DNA of 64,000 nt from Neodiprion pinetum (lineage: Eukaryota > Arthropoda > Insecta > Hymenoptera > Diprionidae). A program made the position numbers and the translations under genes. Shown in pieces: positions 1-11,323 of the stretch. How positions within the stretch are numbered: the stretch's first letter is position 1; each line of letters starts with the position of its first letter. The notes under the pieces were generated by a model. The model was given only the letters and a program-made list of their open reading frames with translations. It had not been told where the DNA came from and made no database searches. Location: contig NC_060237.1 of assembly GCF_021155775.2 (NCBI RefSeq), positions 11,495,832 to 11,559,831 on the forward strand, in the 5' to 3' direction.

Positions 1-186
1 GCATGCGCACTTTCCGAAAACTTAATTTTACGCATCACCCGTGACGTCATTGGGATGAGTTCTATGATGAAGAATTCGTCGGGGAAGGTCAAGAAAGGAA
101 TAAATGCCTGGTTAGCATTTGATCAAGGCAACGTTTCGGCATGGGCCAAGCCAGCCGTCTTCAGGCTCTTTATTAGAAACAAATAA
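1..186 (+). CDS. Open C-terminal reading frame at window edge, unrecognised
   Basis: The frame beginning at base 1 is open for 61 codons and ends in TAA at 184-186. An AATAAA follows immediately (185-190), then a run of A from about 194. The C-terminal part is basic and aromatic (GKVKKGINAWLAFDQG, then AWAKPAVFRLFIRNK). This could be the last exon of a plus-strand gene entering from the left, or the 3' end of a retrotransposed copy with its A tail. I do not recognise the protein. An open frame of this size can occur by chance, so confidence is low. Confidence 0.2.
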   Translation, partial: ACALSENLILRITRDVIGMSSMMKNSSGKVKKGINAWLAFDQGNVSAWAKPAVFRLFIRNK

Positions 187-235
187 TAAATGAAAAAAAA
201 AAAACAAAAAATGAGCCGTCACGGGACGCCTGGCA

Positions 236-721
236 GATGTGAAACATCGACATTATTTTGTAAAATTAAAATTAATTATAATTAATAATCAATTTAAAAA
301 AATTAAAATTAATTAAAATTAATAATCAATTAAAAAAAATATATATAAGTGTTAAAGGAAGCTAAAATAAAAATCAGTATAATTTTACATTTACTGGCGT
401 TAAAACACACCAAATATACGCGTGCTTAATGTACAGATAAATGCACACTTTAATTATAAAAATATAATTAACTTACTGATGACTTGATAGTGTGCCATCG
501 GGTGATTTTGCTTTTTTTGCAGGAGGCTGATCACTTTCACTCTCTAAATTATTACTGTCAGACATTTTATTATCAGAATAATTTGTTTTCAAGTAAAACA
601 CAGGTTATGTGTACTGTAGTAAACAAAAACAAAACACTGTATACACTCCGGGAGTAGTCGCCACGGCTTGCGTCGCCACGCCAGAAATCTGTTTTACGTG
701 CGGCTATAGATGTTTCACATC
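236..721. repeat. Pair of 13-bp inverted repeats, GATGTGAAACATC
   Basis: GATGTGAAACATC lies at 236-248 and its exact reverse complement at 709-721. The motif is itself nearly palindromic (GATGT, 3-nt spacer, ACATC). The similarity does not extend beyond the 13 bp. The pair brackets the possible minus-strand exon at 477-565. They could be two copies of a protein-binding site or the ends of an old insertion. Confidence 0.3.
477..565 (-). CDS. Possible first coding exon of a nuclear protein
   Basis: On the minus strand an ATG at 565-563 (context aaaATGT) opens 29 codons that read MSDSNNLESESDQPPAKKAK and then SPDGTLSSH. The frame ends in phase 2 at a perfect GTAAGT donor (476-471). The peptide is acidic and serine-rich, with a short basic PPAKKAK stretch that could be a nuclear localisation signal, a common look for the N-terminus of a nuclear protein. 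The next exon would lie left of the window: no convincing in-phase acceptor was found in 1-470. The product is not recognised. Start, composition and donor support a real exon, but 29 codons is too short to be sure. Confidence 0.4.
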
Positions 722-3700
722 AAAAAATGAAATACTAATGTTCAACCACTTGGGTTGGAAAATGTAACTGCTGTTAAACAGCGTGTTGATGTAGAGGTTA
801 GAGTTCCTCCGCTATTGCACGTAAAATTACTATTTGACAGTACATCATGCCAGACTAGGCGAGTTTACATAGTTTTGAAATTTATACAGGAGTTTAAGGA
901 TTAAGATATAATATAAACAAGAATAAACTAATTAACTTACAAAAAATGACATACTTAAGCACTTGAGATGTTCAGTTCTCCGCGATCGAACAGGAAGTGG
1001 TTTCAATTGTCGACGATCAAGATGGCTGACAGTTGCATATACTTGAGGTAGGTAGTAGCTAGTCGAAAGAGAATTAAAATTATGAATAGAAAAGAGGTTA
1101 TTGCGGAAAATTACAAAATTGGTTAGACTAGTTACATTGGAATTGTATAATGTTGGATGAGTTCTACCTTAAGTTTCCGCGCTTAGGTTGGGTTTCATGA
1201 AGCTGGAGCTGTGCCGCTGAACTTATTAATTGCCCTGAATCTACTTCTTCAATTAAAATTATTCTAGTACATTTGTTTGCTTCTCAAATCAAACTTTCCT
1301 TCGCGAAAAAAACCGTGGTCGTGATATTGGTTCACAATTTGGTCGACAACTGGCACATTTCAAAACGTCACCTTATATGGATATATGTGTTTCCGTCCCT
1401 CGCAAGGCATGATTCTACAACGGTTTTCAATACCGCGAACGACCCAAAAAAGTAGCCGATTTTGTAATTGAACATGATAGGATATTCTACAGCATCCTGC
1501 ACGTCTTTGTGATTAAAGCCATGATCTTACAAAAGTGGATATTTACGGGAGAGCGTGGCTGAATCCAGTCTGAAACAAAATTAACACAAAATATATCTTT
1601 GAAATTATTGAAGGCAATTTAAGTGTTATAAGTTAGATTGTAATCCTTAAGATACTTCATTTACACGATCAATGATCAACTGTTCGTTCTTTCTAGAGAA
1701 TACAGCACCTTAGTTTAATTCTAACAATAAGAGAGGGGTTCATTTAGCCCTGCTCCGCCCTACGCATTTGGGGCATGCAATTTTCGTTGCCTCTAATTGA
1801 CTAAAAATTTGAAAATCAAGGATTTTTAAAGTTGCTGATTGCGAATCTGGGCTCAAAAGTTGAGAAGTTAGAACCGTGCACACATTATGGCAGTCGAAAA
1901 TGCCAGAAATTACTTGATTTGGACGAAGCTTGATGCCCGGGGGGTTTTGAAAACGTTAATTAGTTGCCTTCTCAAGTAGTTATTAAAAAACTCCAAATAG
2001 CTGATCCATAAAATCATCGATTCAGAATTACGAAATGTTGATTTCTGAACTGCAATCGGTGCCCTCAGAAGCTCTGCACGGATCCCAAGTTTCAAACAAA
2101 TCAAATAACTTCTTGCAATTTCGTTGACCTTAATGGATCCGCCATTTGAAATTTCTTGATTCTAAGTCGAGCTTTCTAATCAGCGATGTCCGAAACTCCC
2201 GAATTCCAAATTTCGAGTCAATCAGAGGTAAATAAAAATGTACGCACCAAAAAAAGCCTGCAACTGTGTGGCATCACAGCTTCGTTAATACGTGTAATAG
2301 AAAAATTTGACTTACACCTACTACACTAATTACTATCCTTATTTTGTCTAGGTACAGATAGAGTCAGAGTCTCACTTTAGCAGCAGAGATAGATGCGGAA
2401 TGATGTACAGAGAAAGAGAGGGGGAAAGTCAGAGTGCGAGTGGAAAGAAAAGAATGTAGGGAAAGAGAGAAAGATCGTGACGGTGGTGGCGAGGAGGACG
2501 ACACGCTGCATTCATGAATATAGCAAATGTATAACCGCAGACTAAACAAAATATCATTATACATTGTTGTGAAGACAGGCATGAGTCCTTCGACGCAGTT
2601 TAAAAAGAAGATTCAAGCGGATCAAAGAAAATTCGTTATACTTGACTCGCAGCCGGCAGCTGGTAACTCGATTTTTAAATTCAAATACAAACAAATATCA
2701 TCATAGTCGCATTAGGTCAGACTATGAATAAATATATACAAAGATACCGTTATTACTCTGCACCGTTGTCAGGAGGACCAGCATTGGTTCAAAGAATGCT
2801 GTACTCAGTCCTTACCAACCGCGTTGAATGTCATTTATTTTAACTATTATCAAAGTCTATGCATCACCGATATGAACTTGTCGCAGTCTGCATAATTCTG
2901 CCTGCAATGCTAAGTCAGAATAGCCAAAAAAAGTTTTGCATTGCGCAGCAATGTTTGCAAGAAAGGTATTCCTGTAATTGAATTACTACTTACTGCATAA
3001 ATACGTTTGCTGGCCTTGTGCGCGCATGAAACAAAATTTTTTTTTCAATATTCTTGGTCGACATTGCATGTAGAATTGCGTTGAGTGCGGTATTTTTATG
3101 TCAGTGCTGCATAGGCTTCGATATCAATGAAAAACAGTGACATTGTGCTTCGTCGGCAGAGACTGACTATAGCATCCTCTTAAGTTCGTTACCTTGGTAT
3201 AAAGTCACCGTTTTTGTTCCATACTTTTTTATAGATTACTCTCAAGCTGTAAATTGTGAAAAGTTATGACAATGACGTCACGCCACGGTGTGGACGTATT
3301 CCGGATATTAACTTACCCGGAAAGGAGCTATGGATTTGGCCCAGAAAGCTCATCATGCTCAAAGACACCGGGGATGTCGACATTTGTTCAATTCATCTGA
3401 TCAGAATTTCGTAGTTGTATACTCATAGACTTGACGAGATAAATGGTAACTGTTGACAATATTATCCGAATTTACTACTTGCAGGAAAACTTACCTGTAT
3501 AGGAGAATAATAATAAATTAATCAACAAACTTTATATTAGTGGATCCAAATGCTTATTTTTGTGATTTAAGTGTGAAATCTGTATTGGAGAAATCTAGCT
3601 GGATTTGCGGAATAGATAGATGAACAGATAGACAATTTAAACACGCTTTTAATATACCACAAATCGTTCGGTTATTTTGTTTTGCGAACTGCAAATGCTG

Positions 3701-3869
3701 GTTTATTTTCCCATCATTACAACGAATTATAACCGTCAAATTCGGATTAGTTTTACAAAAGTTATGAACCCCTAAGTTAAAATTTTCATTTTTCCATTTG
3801 TGTCTATATAGAGAAATTATTTAAAACTATTACGCCAAACTTTGGCAGCGATGTTTTTGCACGGAAGGG
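566..3869. other. Non-coding, AT-rich intergenic stretch
   Basis: I find no gene here. The open frames are short and mostly lack an ATG or any recognisable protein. A purine-rich patch of GA runs lies around 2400-2500. If the minus-strand exon at 477-565 is real, its promoter should lie just right of it; a CpG-containing patch at about 645-710 is the best candidate. Confidence 0.5.
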
Positions 3870-4436
3870 TCCAGTCCGAGGGACTGGTCACTTAAGGAAT
3901 CATTGAGCCATCTCATTCAAAATCAGACAGGGAATTGCTAGAAGTCGCTAGAAGTCACTCTACTCGCATGGTTCCTGATTTCCTCGCGATTTCTCAAAAT
4001 GTATAGGAAATCACGGGGAATGACCAAAAAAATCATGTGATTTCGGGAATCACTGGGAATCACTCATCTACGTTCCAACTAAGCAAGCATTTGTCCCCTA
4101 TTATAAGTGAAAAAAGTTTAAGTATTCGTGACAATGTTTATAAGATAATCAAAAAAATATTCTCGTTTCTTTAATAACCTGTGTCATTGATTGAATACCC
4201 ACGTATCCATAATCGTAATTTAATTATTGGAAATCTATAATAATTAATCAACGTTCATTTCTTGACAGTCTAGAAATCACTCGTAATCGTTGGATTCGGC
4301 AGAAATCACACGAAATCGCAGGTAATCTCATTGATTCGAAAATCACGGAAATCGCAGTTGAAATCACAAGAAATCGATTCCTTTTAGAAATTCTTGAGCC
4401 ACCGGATTTTTCGAGTGACCAGTTCCTCGGCCCAGT
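3870..4436. mobile_element. Foldback/MITE-like element with internal gaaatcac repeats
   Basis: The ends form an inverted repeat: CCGAGGGACTGGTCACT at 3876-3892 against the reverse complement of 4414-4430, 16 of 17 bases matching. Between them is a degenerate repeat of the 8-mer gaaatcac, with at least nine close copies in two clusters (about 4000-4070 and 4265-4375). There is no coding capacity for a transposase. No target-site duplication could be fixed because the outer edge of the inverted repeat is blurred. A non-autonomous DNA transposon or foldback element fits best. Confidence 0.5.
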
Positions 4437-6983
4437 CAGTTCAGCGATTTTCGAAAATCTTCGCACTACTTATGATATTTTTTTCTAGACAGCTTTGTTA
4501 AGGACTATCATATTCGGCGTCATTTTCACCCAACTTCCGACGTTTCGTGCCCTCCGTTTTGCCATGGCCTAGCGCAAAAATACGAACGTGCCTCAGTGAC
4601 CCTTGCAGACTGTTTCTTTTCTGAGAGATGGCTCCGCTTACCTGCTGCTGCTGATAATAAGTTGAACCAACCGTTTCCAATTTTTGCACAGCCTTGCCGG
4701 GAGATTCTTTAGAGAACGTTAAACTCATGAGTAGTCATGAGACGTGAGATAAAGTCCAGCTACATTCATGATTTACAATTGGGTAGGTACTTGATAATAC
4801 TTTAATATGTTAATTCTATGGCTCAAATATGAGATTTTTCAACATCTCGAACAACGAAGCATTTTTTTGGGATTCCAATTTGAAGTTTTAAGGTTACACG
4901 ATGCCCTATCGTAAATAGAATTTGCAAATATCTTGAGAAAAATACGATATGTACGAAGATATTTCAGACAGAGATTTTAGGGTCAAGAGGGGGACATAAC
5001 ATGGTACTATCAACAACTTTCTCTGGGAATGTGGAAAAGGAAAGATCTTGAGTTCCCTTAAATTTATTGATATGAAACCGACTTTCAATCAAATTAGTGG
5101 TTGGCTGATTTTGCAGAATGGGTAATACAGAATCGTCAACTGTCATGATTTTAGAAACCTCGGTCAATTTCAGGTTTGAAATAATCATATGTACGTGAAA
5201 TCATGATTCATGATTTTTTTTACTCAAAACAGCCGTCCAAAAGACTCCGTACATGTGCGCGGGCATCGTTTCTCAGGTTGTGCGAATTATATTCGGATTT
5301 GAAAACAACTTTTGAATTTTTAAAGATACACGGTCACTCCACTCAAAACGAGACACCCTGTATACAACTGACTTTTATATGCACAAGAGCTTATGTTTGC
5401 TGGAAAATAATCCGTTACTTGAAAACAAAAAATCCTAAATCACAACTGTACACCGTTTAGAATAAAACCAATTAAAAGCATAGTAAGTATCTGGTTTTAT
5501 TTTTTCGAAACTACCGTCTTTCACGATTTAGAGTTAATAATATCACTTCATATTACCGGCATGTGTATAATTACAATTTCATTCGGCATAGAATTGCAAG
5601 AACGTGTGAAATTCGAGATGGTCGTTACATAACGCATCGCGTGATGGATGCCTCATAACAAAAATATATATTTCTACGTCAACATGCCATTTCTGCGGAG
5701 TATTCAATCATAAGCTGTAATAAACATTGTTCAAGAGTTGTACGTGAGAGAAAGAAATTCAATTTATTTTTCTGTCTATCTCTGTCTCTTCCATTTTTAT
5801 CCAATTTTCTTTTTTTGTACCGTAACCAAACCTTCAACAATGAACTTTAAACACTTCGACAATGTGACACGACCTTCGCAGGACTTTTTTCCACGAAAGA
5901 GTCCGTATTGAGTTTAATCTTATCTCTCTACATCTCCGGACACGTTTTGCAAATTGTCATGTAAATCTTGATGGAGACATATTCTTGTATTAAAAATGTC
6001 AACTTGTCGATTCTGGTGAAAAAACGATGCAATATTGAGGAGCAAAGTTAGTTTTTGTGTACGACTTATCGAGATACCTTAAGTTCATTTCCCCCTTCCA
6101 ATCGATTAGCATCATTTCTTTTGAAAATTGTCTACCAATGATGCAATTCTTTTTCTGTTCACGCATAATAAAACGAAAATTCTCGAATCAACAAAATCTA
6201 CGCATTTTGAGATATTTGACAGGTTATGCTGTTAAAATTATGAAATATTCCAAATAGTATCACCATCCTAAAAAAGAATAAAACAGATTTCATCCGTTGT
6301 AACGTATCAGTCAGCCTCCTGGGTATGGCCAATTATTTAATGATCATAAAACGTGTCGACATCCCGTTACATTAATGTACCGTCAATGACCAAGACCCAT
6401 CATCGTGCAGGAGCTGCGTAAACTGGTTGAAAAAAAAAAATTGAACTAAAAACTTTCTGCTCATTTAGATACGAATACAACGATTTTTGAACAAATGCTT
6501 ACGTGACCGTAAAAAACCTACGAAATTAGCGTAATGGCTGTGAAGAGAACTCGCCCAAGCATGAACCTGCCATTTTTAGCACGAGCGAGGAAACTCCTCG
6601 ATATCTGTACTTAAAATTTATAAACTTCAGGCTCGGAGTCAGTGACCTGAAAATCGCTCGAATACCAATTGGCATGAAAATCGAATAAATCAATTCTATC
6701 TCGTATTTTGATATCGAAGACGTATTTTTATTCTGTACACAACGACGCGGCCGATCGTCATGCGAATAAACGTTTCAATATCTCCGAGAATTTGTATGCA
6801 CACATCTGCGAATAACTGAGAATATGAAGAAAAAAATCGCAGACAATCGTAGAGATGATCCTCGAACTTCCGAGGTCAATAATGGTGATGGGTTCTCTTG
6901 TACAATTTCTGAAAAAACATTTGTGATCGCAGCATTTCTCGACGTCATTCTGAACGTTGTTTCCTTTAGTTGCAACACTTTCT
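4437..6983. other. Non-coding intergenic stretch
   Basis: No gene or recognisable element was found. Open frames on both strands are short, overlap one another and have no domain signature or splice framework. Confidence 0.5.
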
Positions 6984-7566
6984 TATAAGATTATTTGAAA
7001 ATTAAAAATGAGGCTAAATCATTATTAAAAATCTGTTACAAACTATGAGTAGTAGAGTGAAAATTTTAATTTATTTATAAATATAACCACACATGAGCCG
7101 TCATTAGGTTTAAAATTCATTCATGCATCCATTCCACAATTCATTCATTCCAGGTGTATATGGTTAAAAACAGTGTATATGGTTAAAACTGGTGGATATG
7201 CTTGAAATTATAAATAATTGTCAATAACGGTTTTTCGTCGAGGCACTATATTTTCTGATGTCACTTTTAATGTTCTTCGTTTTATATCGTCTCTCTTTTT
7301 AAATTTGGGCTTGGGTTTGGAGTGTTTAATTATTATTTTAATAGGTATGTCCTCGTAGTTTAGATTTACTTTTTTATGTTTGAATGGTCGACTCTGGATC
7401 GATTACGAGTTCTTTTCAGAGAGGAACACCTCCGCACCTCCTTCCTCCTGGAGAGACGTAGACCAAGCCTCTTAATTTCAAATTTGTGACCAGGTTCCCC
7501 ACTCCCTGGGTCTAACCTAATCCACTCGTGCCGTGTTCATTGCGCGGTTATATTTGAACCATTACA
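6984..7566 (-). repeat. 3' LTR (relative to element)
   Basis: Closely similar along its length to 10742-11323, with a shared boundary sequence TTATAAGATTATTTG at the left and ATTACA at the right. In element orientation it begins TGTAAT directly after the polypurine tract. Confidence 0.88.
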
Positions 7567-7580
7567 TTTGCCTCCCTTTT
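7567..7580 (-). other. Polypurine tract
   Basis: On the minus strand CAAAAGGGAGGCAA abuts the TGTAAT start of the 3' LTR, the expected place and composition for the plus-strand primer of an LTR element. Confidence 0.7.
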
Positions 7581-8027
7581 GTGATAGTTAGGTTTATCAT
7601 AATTATCACAAACATCAGTTATTGTCATTGTTCATTATCCATACTCAAATTTATTATATAATTATCGAAAACTGCTTCATGTCCACCGTTCTCTGCACAT
7701 ACCTCAAATTTCATCACCTTTTTGCATTATTAGCGCTGGAAAGTTTGTCACACGCATTCTTCCACACACATTCATCCACTTGTATAAACTAATTAACAAT
7801 CTTCTGGTTTTCCGTTATTCCGATTATTACAATCTCGTCCACTTAATAAAAAATTAAATCTAACTCACAAAATATGCTTGTCATTGTTCTATGTCGAGTC
7901 CAAAGTAGAGGATGAAATCAATTTCATTGAGATTCATACGAGTTAAATACATTATTGTATATTTTTTTTTTTTGAATATCAATAAACTTAAATGTATATA
8001 AATTGCTTTCAAAATTGATTCAGGAAA

Positions 8028-9482
8028 CTAGGAAGTTTGATACTTGCGTAAATTTAATCTATTATATGTACCTTTGACATCATTTAAATTTTCTGGATTA
8101 CATAACACGAACGCATTCTTTCCAATCACTTTTGTAATCTTATATGGTCCCTGATATATGTGAAAAAACTTATGAGTTACTCTATCAGCTGCATTAGAGG
8201 GTAGTGTTACTTTCAATAAAACTAGATCATTCACATCAAGAATAATCTTTGTTTTCACTTTTTGTTGCTTTCGTCGATAACGAAAGTTCTTTAACAATCT
8301 TTCCATAGCTATCATAATTTTAGTTTCTTTGTCTACTAACACTCGCAAAGCTAAAGGAATTGGATAAATTTTTCGTACAATTGGATTTGGTTTAGTTACT
8401 TTGATTTCATGTTGATATACTTGAGTACATCCGGGTTTATTGGAAAACAAGACTTGATACTTTTTACGAAGTGCACAAACAGTTTCAATCTGTACATTAC
8501 TGAGTGTCGTTAGACTATGCACGAAGTTTGAAGACTCTTTAAAAAAATTATGATCCTCTCCATGTATTAAAAATCTTTCATCTTTCTTTAAATTTTGAGA
8601 TCTTTCTTCCTCATTTGTTTCTTCTAGTTGTTTATGACTAGTATTTCTTTCAATGGCTTTAACTAACTTAACAAAATCATTTTCACGAGGTAAATTATTT
8701 TGATACATTTCACAATTGAGATGCTGTGTATCAACATCATTATCATTAACAATATTATTTTCAACAACTATCAATTCAATTTCATTTTCTAAATGGCAGT
8801 GTGGTTGTTCATTATGAATCAACACATCAACTCCACAATTTTCTTCACCAATAACAAGTTTATCATTTTCATCACTTAAATCTAAATTAACATTTTGCAT
8901 ATTTATTATTTGAATTAAAGTTACTTCATTATTTGTAGAGGATACCAATTTATCTAAAGGTTCCAAATCAAACAACACCGTTGGTATACCGATATGAACA
9001 CCGTTGACTTCCAACATACGATCTTTGTAATTTACTATCACTTCGTTTTTCAATAACCAATCATTACCAAGTATTATACGATTAGATAAATGTGGAATTA
9101 CAAGACATGAATATTCTATAACTTGATTTTCCAAATGCAATTGTAAGAAAACTTGGTTTTTAACACTTATAGTTTTTCGTCCAATAGCTGGGATTACCAT
9201 TACTTTACTAACCGGGAGAATATCTAAATTTATTATTGTCATTAATCGATTGAAAAATTCTTCGGATATACATGTCACTTGACTACCAGTATCAAGAAGT
9301 GCATGTATTCTAATCCCCAAAACAGTAACTAAGATATGTGGACATCTTGGTACAGTTAATCTTGAATTTTTTTGGACATTTTTTTCAGTACCATTTACAT
9401 CATAAGATAGGTCCGTAATATAATCAAAAGGGTCACGACACGTTATTGGACCTTGATTCAACGCGCCGATAGTCAGTTTAAA
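8028..9482 (-). CDS. pol fragment: retropepsin fused to integrase C-terminus
   Basis: This frame is entered by a -1 shift from gag. An aspartic protease comes first: VLGIRIHALLDTGSQVTC, with the catalytic DTG about 57 residues after the TTG at 9461. After a long linker the sequence resembles the entry to a reverse transcriptase region (FSNKPGCTQVYQHEIKV, then KIYPIPLALRVLVDKE). Within about ten residues it changes to an integrase C-terminal type sequence (KVKTKIILDVNDLVLLKV, then FFHIYQGPYKITKVIG, ending NRLNLRKYQTS). The polymerase YXDD motif, RNase H and integrase catalytic core are absent. The join is in frame, so this is an internal deletion and not just a nonsense break. No ATG is needed if frameshifting is used. 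Confidence 0.82.
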   Translation of the reverse strand, partial: FKLTIGALNQGPITCRDPFDYITDLSYDVNGTEKNVQKNSRLTVPRCPHILVTVLGIRIHALLDTGSQVTCISEEFFNRLMTIINLDILPVSKVMVIPAIGRKTISVKNQVFLQLHLENQVIEYSCLVIPHLSNRIILGNDWLLKNEVIVNYKDRMLEVNGVHIGIPTVLFDLEPLDKLVSSTNNEVTLIQIINMQNVNLDLSDENDKLVIGEENCGVDVLIHNEQPHCHLENEIELIVVENNIVNDNDVDTQHLNCEMYQNNLPRENDFVKLVKAIERNTSHKQLEETNEEERSQNLKKDERFLIHGEDHNFFKESSNFVHSLTTLSNVQIETVCALRKKYQVLFSNKPGCTQVYQHEIKVTKPNPIVRKIYPIPLALRVLVDKETKIMIAMERLLKNFRYRRKQQKVKTKIILDVNDLVLLKVTLPSNAADRVTHKFFHIYQGPYKITKVIGKNAFVLCNPENLNDVKGTYNRLNLRKYQTS

Positions 9483-10651
9483 TTTTGTTGTTGGTTATTA
9501 CTATTGTTATTATTATGATTCCCTGTTGATAAATGATATCCATTCGACCTTTGATTTTGTCCAAAGTAAGTAGGTGGCGGATAACTTGTGTTGGGTAAAC
9601 AAACACTAACAGCTGTTGGTACAGTATTTTGAAAATTTGGATTCGTAGATACTCCGTTATGTTGACTTATCTGTTGATATTTCGGTTGTGCGTTAATGTG
9701 ACCTGGTTTATTGATTTCGCTGGTATTATACGAATTGTTGTTATAAGACTGTGAATTTCGAGGTTTTTCACGTTCTCTTTCTTCATAAGTTAAATCTAGC
9801 TGAGCTAACGCGGCTTCAACTCTATTATTAGCGGAAAAATCAATTCCAACTAACGATTTCCTCACTTTAATCGGCATTTGTTGAATAATACTATAATTTA
9901 TTTCGTAATCCGACAACTTGGGTTCAAAATACTGAGCTTCTTTAGTTTGTTTTAAAAAATACGTTTGCAAATTATTATCACTCCCTTTGAATTTGCGCAT
10001 CGACCAACGATTTTTTTCCCTGATTCTTATAGCTACGGAATAAAATTCTTTCAAAAATCCAGTTTTAAAACATTCGTAATCGTTAAACCTACTTTTTTTT
10101 CCATCAAACCAAATTTTAGCTCTACCATTTAATGCACCATGAATAACTAATATTTTTTGTTCAGCCGGTACGTGTTTCACATCGAAATATCTTTCTAAAT
10201 CGTTTAAAAATTCTCTAGGATTCGTGTTATCCTCCCCAGAAAATTTAGGTACTTTTATCTCTATCTGAAATGATTGCAATTGGTTTATCAATCCTCCTAC
10301 TAACCTTCCTTCAATATTTTGATTTTGTTGAATTGGTTCTACTGCCGACAATCTTTCTACCAATTGACGTTGTCTATCATTTTCCTCCGTCAAACGTCGA
10401 ATTTCTGCCATCATCGCGTCCTGCTGCTGCTTATCACGCAAAGACTTGTCCAATTCTTTTTGTTGGTTAGCCAATTGTTGTCGTTCTAGTCTCAATTTGT
10501 TCAAATCATCACCTCCTTCACATCCAGTCACATTGTCTTCACGGTCTGAATTTGAATTTGTCGAACCAGATGCCATGTTTTTATACTGAATATTTCGGCC
10601 GCTACGTGTAGTTTTCGGTCTAGAAACTGGAGTTCGTTTTACTCTACCCAT
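9473..10651 (-). CDS. Retroelement Gag polyprotein
   Basis: A 392-residue frame with a true ATG at 10651. The N-terminus is basic and rich in R/K/T. Residues 50-104 are a strongly charged heptad-like stretch, probably a coiled coil. Residues of about 130-290 resemble the retrotransposon Gag/capsid domain: PKFSGEDNTNPREFLNDLER, then ALNGRAKIWFDG and FLKEFY. The tail is Asn/Gln-rich, and no CCHC zinc knuckle is present. The frame is intact, so a Gag protein could still be made. The stop TGA (9475-9473) sits directly after a slippery heptamer leading into pol. Confidence 0.85.
   Translation of the reverse strand: MGRVKRTPVSRPKTTRSGRNIQYKNMASGSTNSNSDREDNVTGCEGGDDLNKLRLERQQLANQQKELDKSLRDKQQQDAMMAEIRRLTEENDRQRQLVERLSAVEPIQQNQNIEGRLVGGLINQLQSFQIEIKVPKFSGEDNTNPREFLNDLERYFDVKHVPAEQKILVIHGALNGRAKIWFDGKKSRFNDYECFKTGFLKEFYSVAIRIREKNRWSMRKFKGSDNNLQTYFLKQTKEAQYFEPKLSDYEINYSIIQQMPIKVRKSLVGIDFSANNRVEAALAQLDLTYEEREREKPRNSQSYNNNSYNTSEINKPGHINAQPKYQQISQHNGVSTNPNFQNTVPTAVSVCLPNTSYPPPTYFGQNQRSNGYHLSTGNHNNNNSNNQQQNLN
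9476..9482 (-). promoter_or_regulatory. Likely -1 ribosomal frameshift site, UUUAAAC
   Basis: In gag frame the minus strand reads AAT TTA AAC TGA, giving the heptamer U UUA AAC immediately before the stop. A -1 slip gives TTT AAA CTG ACT ATC GGC, the frame of the downstream protease-containing ORF. This is one of the strongest known eukaryotic slippery sequences. A downstream stimulatory structure was not evaluated. Confidence 0.75.
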
Positions 10652-10723
10652 GTAATTAATTGAAAATTCTAAATTCTATCTTAACCTCTTAATCATTCAC
10701 ACTTTTTTCCTAGCTTTCGAGCC

Positions 10724-10739
10724 TTCGCGTTGGGCGCCA
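10724..10739 (-). other. Primer-binding site, tRNA-Lys type
   Basis: On the minus strand TGGCGCCCAACGCG follows the 5' LTR within a few bases. TGGCGCCCAACG is the start of the lysine-tRNA complementary site used by many gypsy-type elements and retroviruses. The later bases diverge from the consensus. Confidence 0.75.
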
Positions 10740-10741
10740 AT

Positions 10742-11323
10742 TTATAAGATTATTTGAAAATTAAAAATGAGGCTAAATCAATATTAAAAATCTTTTATCA
10801 AACTATGATTAGTAGAGTGACCATATTAATTTATTTATAAATATAACCACACATGAGCCGTCATTATGTTTAAAATTCATTCATTCATCCATTCCACAAT
10901 TCATTCATTCCAGGTGTATATAGTTAAAACAGTGTATATTGTTAAAATTGGCGGATATTGTTGAAATTATAAATTATTGTCAATAACGGTTTTTCGTCGA
11001 GGCACTATGTTTGTTTATTGCACTTTTAATGTTCTTCGTTTTATATCGTCTCTCTTTAAATTTGGGCTTGGGTTTGGAGTGTTTAATTTTTAATTTAATA
11101 GGTATGTCCTCGTAGTTTAGATTTCCGTTATTATTTTTAAATGGTCGATTTTCGATCAGTTACGATTTCATTTCAGAGAGGAACATCTCCGCACCTTCTT
11201 CCTCCTGGAGAGACGTAGACCAAGCCTCTTAATTTCAAATTTGTGACCAGGTTCCCCACTCCCTGGGTCTAGCCTAATCCACTCGAGCCGTGTTCATTGC
11301 GCGGTTATATTTGAATCATTACA
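10742..11323 (-). repeat. 5' LTR (relative to element)
   Basis: Partner of 6984-7566. It ends at TTATAA next to the primer-binding site and begins (minus strand) TGTAAT at 11323. Substitutions and short indels separate the two copies. Confidence 0.88.

Larger units (their letters stand above)
6984..11323 (-). mobile_element. Internally deleted Ty3/gypsy-type LTR retroelement
   Basis: The element lies on the minus strand. Two LTRs of about 583 bp flank a 3.2-kb interior. Its order is 5' LTR, primer-binding site, gag, protease, truncated pol, polypurine tract, 3' LTR. The gag and pepsin-type protease with a DTGS motif place it with Ty3/gypsy-like elements. The pol frame jumps from the first residues of the reverse transcriptase region directly to the integrase C-terminus, so the catalytic parts of reverse transcriptase, RNase H and integrase are gone. 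The copy is non-autonomous. The two LTRs differ by scattered substitutions and small indels, so the insertion is not recent. No clean target-site duplication is visible. Confidence 0.88.
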
